A stretch of 64,000 nucleotides of DNA from NCBI GenBank assembly GCA_047967505.1, contig CM106538.1; one strand, written 5' to 3'. Origin of the DNA: Dipteris shenzhenensis (Eukaryota > Polypodiophyta > Polypodiopsida > Gleicheniales). Shown here one piece after another: positions 31,077 through 41,031 of the stretch (position 1 is the stretch's first letter; each line of letters opens with the position of its first letter). A program made the position numbers and the translations under genes. The notes below the pieces were generated by a model, which searched no databases, was not told where the DNA came from, and saw only the letters and a program-made list of their open reading frames with translations.

Positions 31077-34000
31077 ATGGTACACTACATGTACATGGAT
31101 GCAGGTTCAGAAAAGATGCCGCCACTAAAGAGGATGCGCAGAAAGAGCCCACCACCTCAACCACGAGACCCCCTCCCGAGTTCGCAGCCATCTACATCCT
31201 CTCAACCACGGAGACCACAGGCGTTCGTGGTCCAAAGCGATAGCTCCGAAGAAGATTCAGTGCATGCCCAAGCAGAACAAATGCCACCCCAGTCACAGCC
31301 GGCGTGCACAACTGTTAACAAGGCCCAATCATTGGAACTTGTCTGGCCACCCACCTCGACTTATGCTCTTTCCCAGGAAGCAACATCTTACTTAGAGCAA
31401 CGGGGTCTAGGCAATTTGCATGAGAGCCTCAAATCCTTGGAGGATAGTCCTATCATGACCACCTACATCAAGGACTTTCTCCACTCTTACTACTCCAGCA
31501 ATGCAATAGATGGCAAGTACGGCACAATCACTGTACAACAGAGCCCACTGAACATTATCCTCGACAGTACAGTCATTCAAAGGGCTTTCTCTCTGCCAAG
31601 GCAAGGTGGCGAATACCCTAAAAGGTCTGCGGATGCAAAGTTTATTGAAGTACAGTCTCTCCTCACCAAGGGTACCCTGATCCATAGAGATGGCATCTTG
31701 CTTCGCACAATCCTTGACCCTCATCTCAAGGAAGCAGCACAATTTCTATCCACCATCCTGGGAATAAAGAACGGCAAGGAACGCTCCCTTCCACTCCGCA
31801 CATTTGTTTTGCTGAGTAGGAAGCTCAAACAAGACTGGGTCCAACACTTTGTCATTTTCTTTACCAAAAAACTCGATGGTTCTTCAGGCCAGAAATGTAA
31901 AATTCCGCACTTATTGGCTATCATCATCAAAAAGGAACTACAACAAAGAGAAATGACTCTACCCCAGTCTCCAAAGCCAATTGAGGAGTTGGACATACCC
32001 TTCTCACCAGTATGGGAGCCATCATCAACTGCTCCAGCTATCACATTGATAAGTACAGATGCCTTAACAGAAGTACCTATTTTGGAAAGTAGGATTGCAG
32101 AATTGCCTCAGGAAATGCTTCAGCTCGGTGCACAATTGCAACCACTAAGTCTCCCCCAACAGCACCCACCCGAGCTCGAGACAAGGTTGGCACCCGAACC
32201 TGAGGAACGATCAGCACCAGAGCTTGAGACCACATCGGCACTCGAACCGCCCATCGACGTCATGCCAGTCGATGAACCTCAAGGAGAGCTCGTGCCAGAT
32301 CAGCAGTATGACTATTGTCCACAAGGGAGTGAAATGCCATTGGAACAACCTCCCCCAAGTACTACAGAACCCTCGGGATGGCTACATGGGCACCACTTGT
32401 ATCAGCAATATCGCCAGACCTCATCACCATCTGTCATTCTCCAGCATCAAGCTAGCCAAATGATTCAAATGTCCGAACTCTTCACTAGCTTGGCTAAGGA
32501 AGCATATGCAAGAGAATTGGAAAGGCAGACGGCATCAGAAATCGAAGACCAATTCCAGGCAATCGCCATCGAGGTCAAGGCTCTTCGGGCACAGATAGAT
32601 GAGAAGGAGGTAGAAGAAGTGCGCATGAACCAGGCTCTCCAAGCTCAAGAGAAGGCCGTAAGGGATGTGACCTCCAACCTCCATCAAAGTCAAACACAGC
32701 TGACTGCGGCAGTCGAAGCAATGGCAATCCTACAGACCTCCTATAACTCCCTGACAACTGCACATGCGCAACAAACAGAGGAAGTGGCACAAGCTCGACT
32801 CACTCTCATTCACAAAGAAGACGAGCTCCAGGATTGCAAGGACAAGCTTGAAGACATGCAACAATCTTTGGCAGTACGTGCCTTTAGCATTGATGAGCTT
32901 ACAAGGGAATGCCGACTCTTAAAAGACCAACTTGCTACTGTTCAAGAGGCCAGCACTTTACAAGCCCAGTTCTTGGACCAATGGTCCAATACCACTGAAG
33001 ACATCCCTCAACAGGCAAAGGTCACCTTGCAAATGAAAAAGCTTAAAGAGGCATACACCAGCATCTACCATCAGTACAAAGAAAAGATGAATGAGATGCA
33101 CTCCCAAAAAATAGCCATCTCCAAGCTTGAACTCCAATTGCTAGTGCATAACAATGAGGCATTGGAAGACAACACCAATGACGGCCCACTACAATGCACA
33201 ACCGTGGTGTATGAAGAGCTTGTGACTGCTCTCCAAATGGAAGATCACCTCCACGCACGCGTGCTGATCCAATGGAAGCAACTCCAACTCAAGATCATAG
33301 CTGCTCATCCAACAATCGACTGGAAATGCTCCATCGGGATTAAAACCCTGCGCATCATTTGCCAAGACTTGTCTGAAGATGAGAAGAATATCTTCTGTCT
33401 GTCTACACATGCCGGGTTTATAACTCTCAGGACAGATGCTTTCATTGCATATGCCTGCCTCATGGGTAGTCCTCCCCTCAGGGTTATTGCAGGTTTGTTG
33501 CCGTTGCTGCAAAGGCCATCCCTATTATTTGCACGGCATGACATAACGGGCATCCAACCCATGCAGCTAATCATCCCATCGCACCAGCAAAAAGAAGTGT
33601 CGGACGATGACAAGGCCTATCTCACATCCAACTTCCCATATCTAACCACTCTTTCTGCCAACATCATAACCTCACTTCCCCTTGCTGCTGCTACCCTCTT
33701 AACCTTCCCCGAGCTCCATCCTAACATCTATTCCCTCCATCGTCTCTTTGCTCATGCCTCTCACCATTTTCAACTTACCCAACAGTCCCAAACTTACGAG
33801 CCCCTCACACCTAGCTTTTTCCCCTCCCTTGCTAATCCTACCCTTGAGGATTACCAAGCTGCTCAAACCATTTGCCCATTTCTTCCCCCCCTCCCCTCTG
33901 CTCCCCCTTCCGCCACTATCACCCAGCCATGTTTCTCCCCCATGTCCCCTGCTTCTCTCCCGGCCCCGTCATCACCTCCGACACTTCTGGTGCTGCCATC

Positions 34001-34841
34001 AGCAGAAAATGATGCAGTATTTGATTTTGAATATCAGGATCCGGATAATCCAATTCGTACACCCATGCCAAGTTCCAATGATGAGTATGATTTTGATGAG
34101 ATACCACTTCCCAGTAACCCCATCAAGGAATTTTGGAGCAAATATCCTGATATGAAAACTCGCGGTGGATGGACCCTGGGTAACTTTCCTACCAATCTTC
34201 GTCAGCACCAAATAAGTGAAGCTTGGATTAGCAAATTGGATCCACAACCTGATTGGCGCCGTCCCAAGCTCTTTGATGTAAGCTTCTTAAAGGAGTACTT
34301 ACGGGCACCTCCATGTCTCAGAACCCATCCCAAGTTCTATGCAGTTCCACGGCGTAAAAGATGGGAAGCCAACATACACACTTTGGCTGAAGATCGAGTC
34401 ATTAATTGGCCAATGATCGAATCCTACTCTGGTGTAGAATGGACTATCCAAGGCGCCATGATCCGAGCACTTCAGCAGCATGAACAAACAATGCGCGGCA
34501 ACATTGATCGCTTCCTTCGCCAAAGTGCCATATTCTGCAAAACATTAGCATTAATTCTGGAGGTCCCCTGTTACCTTGATTCCCATTTACCTCCACTCAG
34601 CTTTAATCCCAATGAACGGATTGATGCTCAGATTACAAGCCGACTATACCAAAGAGTGATCTTCTTGGAGGCACGCCACATATCTCTGTTCGAGCAAATG
34701 GTGGATATAGGCTACCTGGAAACTGCGCAAAAATTGTATGGTGCTAAGGCTCTACAGCAGGACCGTCTGGCACGACACAAGTTCCACAGCCACTGGACTA
34801 AAAACATGGCAACCCAGGTACGTGATCGCAATAAGCCATAA
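31077..34841 (+). CDS. Large additional ORF of the gypsy element, function unknown
   Basis: 1254 codons, uninterrupted, 341 bp after pol in the same orientation. The N-terminus is basic and proline/serine-rich; a second start (MPPLKRMRRK, 31116) is possible. Residues ~115-310 form a globular region (TTYIKDFLHSYYSS, TVQQSPLNIILDSTVIQRAF) resembling, by pattern only, the 'putative plant transposon protein' domain of some gypsy elements. Residues ~325-460 are rich in P, E and Q. A long coiled coil lies at ~470-650. A proline/serine linker lies at ~930-1000. A conserved-looking C-terminal domain begins near 1015 (EFWSKYPDMKTRGGW, RRPKLFDVSFLKEYL). No signal peptide or clear transmembrane helix is seen, so an envelope role is not supported. 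Intactness argues for selection or youth. Confidence 0.8.
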   Translation: MVHYMYMDAGSEKMPPLKRMRRKSPPPQPRDPLPSSQPSTSSQPRRPQAFVVQSDSSEEDSVHAQAEQMPPQSQPACTTVNKAQSLELVWPPTSTYALSQEATSYLEQRGLGNLHESLKSLEDSPIMTTYIKDFLHSYYSSNAIDGKYGTITVQQSPLNIILDSTVIQRAFSLPRQGGEYPKRSADAKFIEVQSLLTKGTLIHRDGILLRTILDPHLKEAAQFLSTILGIKNGKERSLPLRTFVLLSRKLKQDWVQHFVIFFTKKLDGSSGQKCKIPHLLAIIIKKELQQREMTLPQSPKPIEELDIPFSPVWEPSSTAPAITLISTDALTEVPILESRIAELPQEMLQLGAQLQPLSLPQQHPPELETRLAPEPEERSAPELETTSALEPPIDVMPVDEPQGELVPDQQYDYCPQGSEMPLEQPPPSTTEPSGWLHGHHLYQQYRQTSSPSVILQHQASQMIQMSELFTSLAKEAYARELERQTASEIEDQFQAIAIEVKALRAQIDEKEVEEVRMNQALQAQEKAVRDVTSNLHQSQTQLTAAVEAMAILQTSYNSLTTAHAQQTEEVAQARLTLIHKEDELQDCKDKLEDMQQSLAVRAFSIDELTRECRLLKDQLATVQEASTLQAQFLDQWSNTTEDIPQQAKVTLQMKKLKEAYTSIYHQYKEKMNEMHSQKIAISKLELQLLVHNNEALEDNTNDGPLQCTTVVYEELVTALQMEDHLHARVLIQWKQLQLKIIAAHPTIDWKCSIGIKTLRIICQDLSEDEKNIFCLSTHAGFITLRTDAFIAYACLMGSPPLRVIAGLLPLLQRPSLLFARHDITGIQPMQLIIPSHQQKEVSDDDKAYLTSNFPYLTTLSANIITSLPLAAATLLTFPELHPNIYSLHRLFAHASHHFQLTQQSQTYEPLTPSFFPSLANPTLEDYQAAQTICPFLPPLPSAPPSATITQPCFSPMSPASLPAPSSPPTLLVLPSAENDAVFDFEYQDPDNPIRTPMPSSNDEYDFDEIPLPSNPIKEFWSKYPDMKTRGGWTLGNFPTNLRQHQISEAWISKLDPQPDWRRPKLFDVSFLKEYLRAPPCLRTHPKFYAVPRRKRWEANIHTLAEDRVINWPMIESYSGVEWTIQGAMIRALQQHEQTMRGNIDRFLRQSAIFCKTLALILEVPCYLDSHLPPLSFNPNERIDAQITSRLYQRVIFLEARHISLFEQMVDIGYLETAQKLYGAKALQQDRLARHKFHSHWTKNMATQVRDRNKP

Positions 34842-34875
34842 CCCGAGGACGGGTAATAAAATGGATCCGGGGGTA

Positions 34876-35999
34876 TGTTGACTCTGTGCCAACATGAACT
34901 TATGAAGAAAGAGAAGGTGTTACAACTTTGTGTTACAACTTCTAGACACAACTTTATGTTACGACTTTGTGTAACAACTTTGTGTTGCAAGTTTGTGTTA
35001 CAAGTTTATGTTACGACTTTGTGTAACAACTTTGTGTAACAACTTTGTGTTACATCTTCTACATGAAGAGAGAGAATGTGTTACGACTTTGTGACACAAC
35101 TTTGTGTTACAACTTTGTGATACGACTTTGTGTTACATGCAGAGAGGGAAGCTCTCCAACTTGTATAAATACCCCATAATGGAATGAAGCCCAGACTCTT
35201 GGGGCATTGTGTTGAGTCTACATTGGTATTCCAAGCATTTGTCTCAAGTGTCCATGCTTCCTTGCACTGCACGTCCAAAAGCATGTCCTAACCTTGCAAC
35301 CCTTCTCCCCTCTCCTCCAACCTTGCAACCCACCCTCTCCCTCTCCTCCTCCCTCCTCCTCCTCCCTCCTCCTCCTCCTCCTCCTCCTCCCTCCTCCTCC
35401 TCCTCCTCCCTCCTCCTCCTCCTCCTCTCTCCTCCTCCTCCTCCTCTCTCCTCCCTCTCCCTCCTCCTCTTCCCTCCTCCTCCTTCCTCCTCTCTCTCTT
35501 ACTACACCCATGCTCTTACACCTTCTTCCTCTCCCACTCCTATGCTTTCCTAAACCCTTAACTCAATGATCTACGAGGGAGACGAGTTCTCCACCATGTA
35601 CTTTACTCTGAACCTTGGATCCTCCTCCTAACCCTGAACTCCTTCTATACCTTGGAACCTCCTTCTGAACCCTGGAACTCTTTCTAACCCTGAACTCTTT
35701 CTAAACCCTGGAACCTCCTTCTGAACCCTTAAACTCCTCCTAAACCCTACAACCCCCAATGGAGGCGGAAGCCTTCATTACCCCAACAACAATGGTTTAC
35801 GTGCCTTTTACACATGCTTGCATTATGTTTACTCACCACACTTAAGCCTACGTCTCTCACCGGAACACGACTCGAGGTCCTAAGCTACATATATACTACA
35901 ACGACAATTCCAATATATCTGTAGGTGACAAAAAGCCTCGGAACCCTGCAACATAGAAGACCCAGCTCTTCCTACGAAAGCGGTAGGAAAGAGCCAACA
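34876..35999 (+). repeat. 3' LTR of the gypsy element
   Basis: 1124 bp, TGTTGACTCTGTGCC...GAGCCAACA. It includes an imperfect array of TTACAACTTTGTG-like 12-17-bp units (34917-35130), a TATA box (TGTATAAATACC, 35162-35173), a CTCCTC microsatellite (about 35330-35510) and repeated GAACCCTGGAACCTCC phrases (35610-35755). Its last 108 bp recur after the tRNA copy. Confidence 0.8.
35162..35173 (+). promoter_or_regulatory. TATA box of the gypsy LTR
   Basis: TGTATAAATACC lies downstream of the TTACAACTTTGTG array and upstream of the CT-rich region. This is the expected place for the LTR promoter. Confidence 0.6.
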
Positions 36000-36004
36000 T
36001 TTGG

Positions 36005-36076
36005 CGCCGTTGCCGGGGATCGAACCCGGGTCACCCGCGTGACAGGCGGGAATACTTACCACTATACTACAACGAC
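36005..36076 (-). tRNA. tRNA-Asp(GUC) copy with encoded CCA, embedded in the LTR end
   Basis: The minus strand reads as a complete 72-nt tRNA-Asp. The acceptor GTCGTTG pairs with CAACGGC, the anticodon loop CTGTCAC contains GUC, and the T arm is CCGGG-TTCGATC-CCCGG. The 3' CCA is present as TGG at 36002-36004 on the plus strand, although plant nuclear tRNA genes do not encode CCA. The plus-strand start matches the primer site expected for this gypsy element. It is flanked on both sides by the same 108-bp LTR end. It is thus best read as a DNA copy of the primer tRNA made during reverse transcription, not an ordinary gene. A-box and B-box sequences are intact, but no strong T-run terminator follows. 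Confidence 0.9.
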
Positions 36077-36170
36077 AATTCCAATATATCTGTAGGTGAC
36101 AAAAAGCCTCGGAACCCTGCAACATAGAATACCCAGCTCTTCCTACGAAAGCGGTAGGAAAGAGCCAACA
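36063..36170 (+). repeat. Second copy of the 108-bp LTR end
   Basis: It matches 35892-35999 at 107 of 108 positions by eye (AGAATACCC against AGAAGACCC). Its first 14 bases, TATACTACAACGAC, are at the same time the 5' end of the tRNA copy, so the repeat joins at a 14-nt homology. Confidence 0.9.
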
Positions 36171-36248
36171 GTGGAGGAGGAGGGGGTGGTGGTGGAAGGG
36201 CGGGTGGAGGGGGGGGAACATAGGGAAGGAGGGGGAGCTGTGGATTTA

Positions 36249-36400
36249 GTCAAACACATGTGCACCTTTGAATTTGTCCACGTTTGAGTAGTCAAATACA
36301 TGTGCACCTTTGAGTAGTCAAATACATGTGCAACTTTGAATTTGTCCACGTTTGAGTAGTCAAATACATGTGTAGCTTTGAATTTGTCCACATTTGACTA
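36249..36400 (+). repeat. Minisatellite, ~25-60 bp unit
   Basis: GTCAAATACATGTGCACCTTTG and TTTGTCCACGTTTGAGTA alternate through four units with some deletions. Confidence 0.8.
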
Positions 36401-38230
36401 GGGAGGTGATTTCAATTTTTCTTTTGGGTTATGGCATTTAGAACCTTTAATCATTGATTGCCCATAAATTTTGGTGGTTGTGTTAGAATGTGCTGCCGTA
36501 ACAAGGAGAAATGTTTAGAATTTCAAGCTCTACACTCTAACAACCATCACATGGTCTGATTTATTCCTTAAGGTGCTATTTTTCCAAAAAACATGTAGTT
36601 TCCTAAATCGGTAACGAAGAGTTTCAACCAGTGTTTCCCCTCTCCGGTGATAGAGGTCAGCAAAATTGGATATCCCAAGTAAGTATAAAGTGGCGTAAAA
36701 CATAGACAATCCAAAGGGGATGCTATCATCTTTGATGTTGTCTATAATTAAATGCAATGACCTTTGGCATGCTTATGGGCCATATAGCAAGAAAGTGCAT
36801 GGAAAAAGAAGTAATACAAAATTGTAAACAGTGTTCGATTTATTAAAAGATAATATGCACAACTTGCATATTTTCAAAATTTCCATTCTAAAGTGAATCT
36901 AGATACCAATGTCACCAACTATCAATGTTTCAATACAAGTTTGAATTCCACATTTTTAATCCATTTTGGTTTTCAACAAGTCAAGAAAAAGTTATGTACC
37001 ATGTCCTTGAATGGGTGTGCATAATTTTAGCATGACATTAGAGACCCCTTCAAACATGCCTAAGGTTCTCAATTAGGTGTGTCCTTTGGTTGAGGAGAAG
37101 CTCATGTAGTGTAATTTTAAATGATTACTTGGATGCATATATGTGTATAATAAAATTTTGATGTTTTTGAATAAATTGTTATATCCTATACTATTGAGGA
37201 TGCATGATTCACATGCAACATAGCAATCCCTTAATGGTCTGGTTTCAAATCTTTATTTTTATTTTTATTTTTGTCTCACATTTAAGATTAGATTATGTAC
37301 TACAAATTGAAGTCAAATTTTTCAAATTCTGTTGAGCAATGCCTAAGTTATGGGTCTGGAAAGATATCTATCTGCAAAAAAATGCCTTGAACATAACCAC
37401 AACTATTCCATATATATATACGCATTCATCTATATATCACGTCCAAAAAAACACGACTCTACTCAATATCCTATATATTTAGATATTTTTATTTATATAC
37501 TAGATCAAAGCAAGGTGATAAAGGCCAAAAAATGCGGGCTACATACCCAAATTTGATCACATTTCTCCTCCCTCTCACTCTCTTTTTCTCTCCTCTCTCT
37601 CCTTTCTTGGATTGAATCGACTAATACTATGCTACTCTCTCCACTAGTTAGTTAGGGTGAGGCGATCAAGGCCAGCATTTGCAAGCAACACACTCTACCC
37701 TACCTGACAAACATGGAAAAACTTAGCTAAAAACTTATCAATCAAGGCGAGGTGATCAAGATAAAAATTTTAAGCCATGCACTTGGCCTTGCCTGAGAAG
37801 CATAAAAGATAAAAGATTAGGCATACATGTCTATCACGGTGAGGTGATCAAAGCTAGCAACTACGAGCCACACACCCATGACCCTAACCGACCAAGAAAA
37901 CAAAAAGAAATGGAGGTGAGAAGCTCACTCAAAGCACTCACAAAACAATAAACTTTGAACAGAATCTGATGGGGACCAGATTTTATAGATCTAGCTGAAA
38001 CTTTTGCGGTATGTCGATCATAGCTCGCGCTATCTTGGACCAGCCTAATGGGCTCTGTTTGGACACGTAGCACTTATTTATTCCATATAATATTGTGTGG
38101 TAACTCAAAAATACCAGATAGTATTTCAGTCACCACTTGTTAGACACATAATGCCTGATGATTGTCTTGCATATACCATGCGGTAACTTCAAAATACTAC
38201 ATGGTATTTTACTCACCACATGATGTTGGA
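36401..38230. other. AT-rich intergenic DNA with two weak tandem repeats
   Basis: No gene is supported. A ~90-bp unit beginning GGTGAGGCGATCAAGG recurs at about 37655, 37745 and 37840. A second unit around GGTAACTTCAAAATAC recurs at 38098-38225. Confidence 0.5.
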
Positions 38231-38235
38231 CACAT

Positions 38236-38594
38236 TGTGAAGAGAGTAGGAGAGAAGGAAGGAGTCTCACTTGCAGCTTTCTCACATACACAATGGGGGA
38301 ATATACACAAAGGTGGAGGCTGAAAACAGTTTTCCTCTTCTCAGTTGTGAAAGAAAAAAGAACTCTTAGTACAAAAGAATAGGTGAACCCTATATGTGGG
38401 TCTCAAACCAAACTCAGCTAACTAAGGGGGCATACTAACTGAGCCACTAACTAGAGTACATAATGATTACTGTCATCCAGCTATTATTCATAGGCGGTGT
38501 GCCAATTCCTGCACACCAAGCAGCTAACAAGTTGGTGACATAAATGCACAATGGTCACCCTAGCATATCACAAGTGGAGCTCGATATCTCAACA
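38236..38594 (-). repeat. 3' LTR, Copia family B (minus)
   Basis: It runs TGTGAAGAG to ATATCTCAACA on the plus strand. It contains the phrase AATTCCTGCACACCAAG, which also occurs just inside the element at 38610-38626 and accounts for part of the extra length. This suggests a local template switch. Confidence 0.8.
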
Positions 38595-39944
38595 CTCCCC
38601 CTCGAGCTCAATCCCAATTCCTGCACACCAAGAAGGTCTCTGAACTTGCATAGCTTCTCTGCACCCAATGCCTTCGTGAATATGTCAGCTACCTGATCCT
38701 ATGTGCTGACATAAACTAGATCAATAAAACCTACTAGAACCTTCTCCCACACATACTGATAATGCACCTCAATGTGCTTTGTTCTAGAGCATGATAGACT
38801 AGGTTATTTGCCAAGTGTATACTGCTCATGTTGTCACTATAAATGACAACTGGTCCATCGGAACTAAAGTAGCTTTTGCAACCAAGCTACCTCACATGAA
38901 GCCATTGTTGCACCCCTGTACTCAACCTCTGTGCTTGACAAGGCAACTATAGGCTGTTTATTGCTGCTCCAAGTGATTGCAACACTCCCAAAAGAGCACA
39001 TATATCCACTTGTAGATCATCTATCAGAAATACTACCAGCCCAGTCAGCATCAGTGTATCCATGCAACTGTATCTCAACCCCAGTCTCATAAAATAGTCC
39101 ATACTGCAATGTGGACTTCACATACCTCAGTATGCATCTAGCCACATCCAAATGCGGTTTCCTTGGAGCCTGCATAAATTGACTTACTAACCCAACATCA
39201 TAGCTTAAATCTGGCCTGGTAATAGTCATATAAATCAAACTTCCTACTATGCGTCTGTACATAGTAGGGTCTTCCAGAAGCTCACTTGCATCTACGCTCA
39301 ACTTCACATTTTGCTCCAAAGGAACTGAAATAGGCTTACAGCCTATCATCCCATATTTGAACAGCATGTCCAATCCATACTGCCTCTGCAAGAGCCATAT
39401 CCCACTTGTGGACCTAATCACCTCAATGCCCAAGAAGTAATGTAGCTCTCCCAAATTCTTCATCTTAAACTTTTGCTTCAATAGCATTTTCACATGAAGG
39501 ATATCTTCATCACTATCACCTGTGATGATCAAATCATCAACATAAATAACAAGTAGCATAATGCCTTTCTCTGTTTTTCTCACATAAAGTGAGAAATCTG
39601 CCTTGGAAATCTAAAAGCCAATAGTGACAAGATATTGTCCTATCTTGTCAGCTCTGGGTGCTTGCTTCAAGCCATACAAGGCTTTCTTCAACCTATAAAC
39701 AAACTCAGGATGAACAGCATGAACATAACCTGGTGGCTGCTCCATATAGACCTCTTCTTTCAAATCACCATGCAAGAAAGAATTCTTTACATCCATCTTA
39801 TGTAAAGACCATCCCTTTGATGCAGCCATAGCAATGACTGCTCTTATGGTTGCCATCCTTGCAACCGGACTAAATGTTTCTTCATAATCAATGCCATATG
39901 TTTGTGCATATCCCTTGACAACTAATCTTGCCTTGTATCTGTTC
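38595..39944 (-). pseudogene. Copia family B RT/RNase H remnant
   Basis: RT motifs [21 protein letters not shown] and VIYVDDLIITG (YVDD) are present. RNase H has YTDADWAGSISD. A stop lies at the GF*ISK position near 39612, and the RNase H C-terminal part (38600-39016) is broken by stops and small deletions. The N-terminal half of RT and everything before it is lost. Confidence 0.85.
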
Positions 39945-40210
39945 ATAGATGTAAGAAAGTAATACAACGTTTATGCTCAACAGATAACAAGATCTCATAC
40001 GCAAGAGAGAAAACAAGATAGTATGGAGAATAAAAAATTTGATTACCATAGAACTAATACAATAGATGGCGCTGCCTCCCAATCGTGTGCTCCTATGAAA
40101 GAAGCTTCGATGGGCCCGTTTGGAGCCTACAAGTAGAGTTAGCTGGTTCCTACATAGTTACATGAGAGTGGAGCATTGATATCTAATACCCCCCCTCAAT
40201 GTCCATGAAC

Positions 40211-40690
40211 TTACTTTTTTGGCCCAATGCCAATTCGATGAAGATGCCTCTCCAGTAAGTCTCTTCCAAGAGACTTCATGAAGATGTCCACAGCATTCTC
40301 TGTAGTCGGACAGTACACCAAGTTGACCTCTCCATCCATGATGAGCTCGTGTAGAAAGTGATATTGAATCTCAATGTGTTTTGTGCGAGCGTGGAACACC
40401 GGGCTCTTTGCAATCGCCATGCAACTCTAATTGTCACATGATAACTGCATAGGCTTGTTTTGCACTGCACCCATGTACTCGGCCTTGGTAGAACAAGGAG
40501 CAACTCTGGGTTGCTTCTTGCTGACCCATGACACAACTCCAGATCCAAGTGAGAAACAGTACCCTGTCACTGATCTCCTGCTGTTCACATCTCCTGCCCA
40601 ATCCGAGTCATAGAATCCAGTCAAGATGTTTCCCTTGGTATAGGTGATGCCATAATCAAGTGTGCCTTTGATGTATTTCAGCACCCACAT
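40211..40690 (-). pseudogene. Copia family C RNase H fragment, partial copy
   Basis: Two frames hold YDSDWAGDVNSRRSVTGY and then VFHARTKHIEIQYHF to LHRIGIGPKK. A deletion removes the conserved stretch between the SSTEAEY-like motif and QNKP. It duplicates the C-terminus of 41032-41769. Confidence 0.75.
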
Positions 40691-41031
40691 CCCTACCATC
40701 TGAGGCTCCCAAAGGGCCCCGCAACCCAAGAGTTGGCTACCTCGGGAAATGCTCCATCTACCCTCAGTGTAGTTAGTCCAGGGATGCCTTCCCGCACTTG
40801 CATGTAGCCTCGTTGGCAGTGTGCCAACTCTATGTAATGCCATCCAGCCATCAGGCCACACATGGCCCCCATCTGGTGTCCAAAGCAGGACCTACTCGAT
40901 AACCGAGCTACTGAAATGCCTGCTCCTCATATAGGGGGCTTACAAGTAGAGTTAGCTGGTTCCCACATAGTTACACGAGAGTGGAGCATTGATATCTAAC
41001 ACCCCCCCTCAATGTCCACCTGCAAGTGAAC

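Larger units (their letters stand above)
23683..36170 (+). mobile_element. Ty3/gypsy element, Tat/Athila-like, with an extra 3' ORF
   Basis: This large non-chromovirus gypsy element holds a ~650-bp leader, gag-pol (24342-30735), a 341-bp spacer, a 1254-codon extra ORF (31077-34841), a purine tract (GGATCCGGGGG at 34863-34873), and a 3' LTR from 34876. The integrase lacks a chromodomain. The primer was tRNA-Asp, judged from the TGGCGCCGTTGCCGGGGAT match after the LTR end. No 5' LTR or PBS is visible upstream; it is either deleted or within the gap. TSDs therefore cannot be checked. Confidence 0.85.
38236..39944 (-). mobile_element. Copia family B, 3' fragment, minus strand
   Basis: The 3' LTR (38236-38594) is 359 bp, slightly longer than the 352-bp family norm. 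RNase H and RT follow, back to [12 protein letters not shown], where the sequence is cut at about 39944 by another Copia remnant. The flank at 38231-38235 is CACAT. The upstream gag, integrase and 5' LTR are missing. Confidence 0.85.

Noticed and set aside
31077-34841. Envelope gene
   Set aside because: No signal peptide, transmembrane helix or cleavage site is visible, and a coiled coil dominates the centre.
35209-35569. Pro/Ser/Leu-rich open frames
   Set aside because: Translation of the CTCCTC microsatellite in the LTR.
36005-36076. Ordinary nuclear tRNA-Asp gene into which an LTR end was copied
   Set aside because: CCA is encoded, the primer-site side touches the LTR end with the usual two-base spacing, and both flanks are the same LTR segment.
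36530-36757. Open frame of 75 codons on the minus strand
   Set aside because: No recognisable domain and no neighbours that support it.
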